Source: Hyphomicrobiaceae bacterium (lineage in GTDB: Bacteria > Pseudomonadota > Alphaproteobacteria > Rhizobiales > Hyphomicrobiaceae). Taken from it: DNA of 5,656 nucleotides. Positions 4,597 to 5,656 of this stretch are shown here, one piece after another. The notes beneath the pieces were generated by a model, which did not search any database, was not told the origin of the DNA, and saw nothing but the letters and a program-made list of their open reading frames with translations. A program made the position numbers and the translations under genes. Location: contig JAJFHI010000252.1 of the NCBI GenBank assembly GCA_021775715.1, positions 1-5,656 on the forward strand, in the 5' to 3' direction. Numbering within the stretch: position 1 is the first letter of the stretch; every line of letters begins with the position of its first letter.

Positions 4597-5656
4597 TTGA
4601 CTTTCGACGCATTAATCATCGGCGGCGGCCATAACGGCCTGACAACCGCGGCTTATCTGGCACTCGGCGGACTTCGACGCGTTCTCGTTCTGGAGAAAAA
4701 CAAAGTTGTCGGCGGTGCCGCTCTAACGGAAGAATTTCACCCCGGATTTCGCAATTCTGTCGCGGCGTATACGGTTAGTTTACTCAATCCGAAAGTTATC
4801 GCCGATCTCGAGCTGGCGCGCTTTGGACTTGAGGTCGTGTTGCGGCCTGCTGCGAATTTCTGGCCGATCGATAATCAACGCCACCTTTTGATGCGTGCTG
4901 GGACGGCTGAACGCCAGGAAGCGATCGCACACCTCTCCAAACGCGATGCGGCGCGCCTGCCGGCGTACGATGATGCCATTGAGCGTGCAGCAAGTGTGTT
5001 GCGCAGTTTGGTCCTGCAAACTCCGCCGAACGTTGGCGGTGGGTTGCGGGCTTTGCTTTCGGGTGGACGTATCGGGCGTAGCTTGATTGGGTTGAGCCTC
5101 GAAGACCAACGCCTCGTTGCAGACCTGTTTACCAAAAGCGTGGCTGACTTTCTTGATGATTGGTTTGAGAACGACATTGTTAAAGGCGCACTTGCATTTG
5201 ATGGCATTGTTGGTGCCTTTGCTGCCCCCTCAACGCCGGGCACGGCTTATGTCCTTCTGCACCATGCGTTTGGCGAAGTGAACGGCAAGCCGGGGCAGTG
5301 GGGCCATGCGCTGGGCGGAATGGGAGCGATAACGCAGGCAATGGCAAGCTCTGCCATGGCAAAAGGTGTCGAAATCCGGACTGAAGCCACCGTTGATGAG
5401 CTGGTCATCGAGAACGGCCGCGCGGTTGGCGTTCGCTTGGCGGACGGCGAAGTGATCCGTGCGCACGTTGTTGCAGCGAACGTCGGGCCAAAGCTGCTGT
5501 TTCGCGATCTCATCCCGGACGACGTGCCAGCATCGACGCTTTCGCCCGACTTGCGACGCCGCTTTACCAACATCAAGACAGGCTCAGGCACCTTCCGCAT
5601 GAATGTTGCGTTGTCTGAGTTGCCAGACTTTACCTGCCGCCCCGGGAAGGAACCCC
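4597..5656 (+). CDS. FAD-dependent oxidoreductase, phytoene dehydrogenase-like/PYROXD2 type (partial, C-terminus outside window)
   Basis: The plus frame is open to the right edge, giving 353 residues. The N-terminus TFDALIIGGGHNGL holds the dinucleotide-binding GxGxxG element (about 9-14) followed by an acidic residue at the end of the second strand (VLVLEK, Glu33) that should bind the ADP ribose of FAD. Next is the family-typical GGAALTEEFHPGFRNS with AAYTVSLLNPKVI. At about 236-250 lies GHALGGMGAITQAM, then KGVEIRTEATVDELVIENGRAVGVRLADGEVI and VVAANVGPKLLF, the usual FAD-binding second half. Proteins of this type are about 520-550 residues, so roughly a third is missing. The substrate is unknown; despite the name there is no carotenoid gene nearby. 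No ATG fits the frame. TTG at 4597 is preceded by AGGCGG with five bases between and gives the family-like N-terminus; GTG at 4570 would add nine residues and lacks a good ribosome binding site. Confidence 0.93.
   Translation, partial: MTFDALIIGGGHNGLTTAAYLALGGLRRVLVLEKNKVVGGAALTEEFHPGFRNSVAAYTVSLLNPKVIADLELARFGLEVVLRPAANFWPIDNQRHLLMRAGTAERQEAIAHLSKRDAARLPAYDDAIERAASVLRSLVLQTPPNVGGGLRALLSGGRIGRSLIGLSLEDQRLVADLFTKSVADFLDDWFENDIVKGALAFDGIVGAFAAPSTPGTAYVLLHHAFGEVNGKPGQWGHALGGMGAITQAMASSAMAKGVEIRTEATVDELVIENGRAVGVRLADGEVIRAHVVAANVGPKLLFRDLIPDDVPASTLSPDLRRRFTNIKTGSGTFRMNVALSELPDFTCRPGKEP

Noticed and set aside
4780..5600. Several minus-strand open frames opposite the FAD oxidoreductase
   Set aside because: The plus frame carries the FAD-binding motifs and is open throughout; the antisense translations are Arg/Ser/Pro-rich and overlap one another.

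Overview
The window looks like ordinary chromosomal DNA of an alphaproteobacterium, probably Hyphomicrobiales or a neighbouring order. I base this on protein character read by eye: the aminotransferase, the MarR-type regulator, the OmpR-type regulator and the FAD oxidoreductase all resemble alphaproteobacterial versions. Coding density is high and GC is moderate. I see no tRNA, rRNA, CRISPR array, insertion sequence or phage gene.

Layout. From 2585 down to 1, a minus-strand regulatory run encodes a MarR-family winged-helix protein, an OmpR-family response regulator and a membrane histidine kinase cut by the left window edge. The genes overlap or lie about 30 bases apart, so they are probably one operon. 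The intergenic region 2586-2837 separates this run from a divergent plus-strand gene (2838-3734) for a branched-chain amino acid aminotransferase (ilvE type). It carries a perfect 19-bp inverted repeat (2648-2666) and a related looser one (2688-2705), which are good operator candidates for the MarR protein. From 3849 to 4118 is a small gene for an exported, strongly basic protein with eight cysteines. It converges on a small minus-strand gene (4145-4387) for a protein with two membrane segments. After a second divergent intergenic region (4388-4596), a plus-strand FAD-dependent oxidoreductase of the phytoene-dehydrogenase-like/PYROXD2 type begins at an apparent TTG codon and runs off the right edge.

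How the parts may work together. The kinase and response regulator form a matched two-component pair. The MarR protein heads their operon and may control both itself and the divergent aminotransferase through the shared promoter region; this is inferred from layout and the inverted repeats. The right half shows no clear functional link to the left half.

Most notable items: the eight-cysteine basic secreted protein with a hairpin that could cover its ribosome binding site, the paired inverted repeats upstream of marR/ilvE, a perfect 23-bp palindrome inside the kinase gene, and a 17-bp exact repeat shared by the kinase gene and the cysteine-rich gene. I found no strong evidence of a wholly new multi-gene system.
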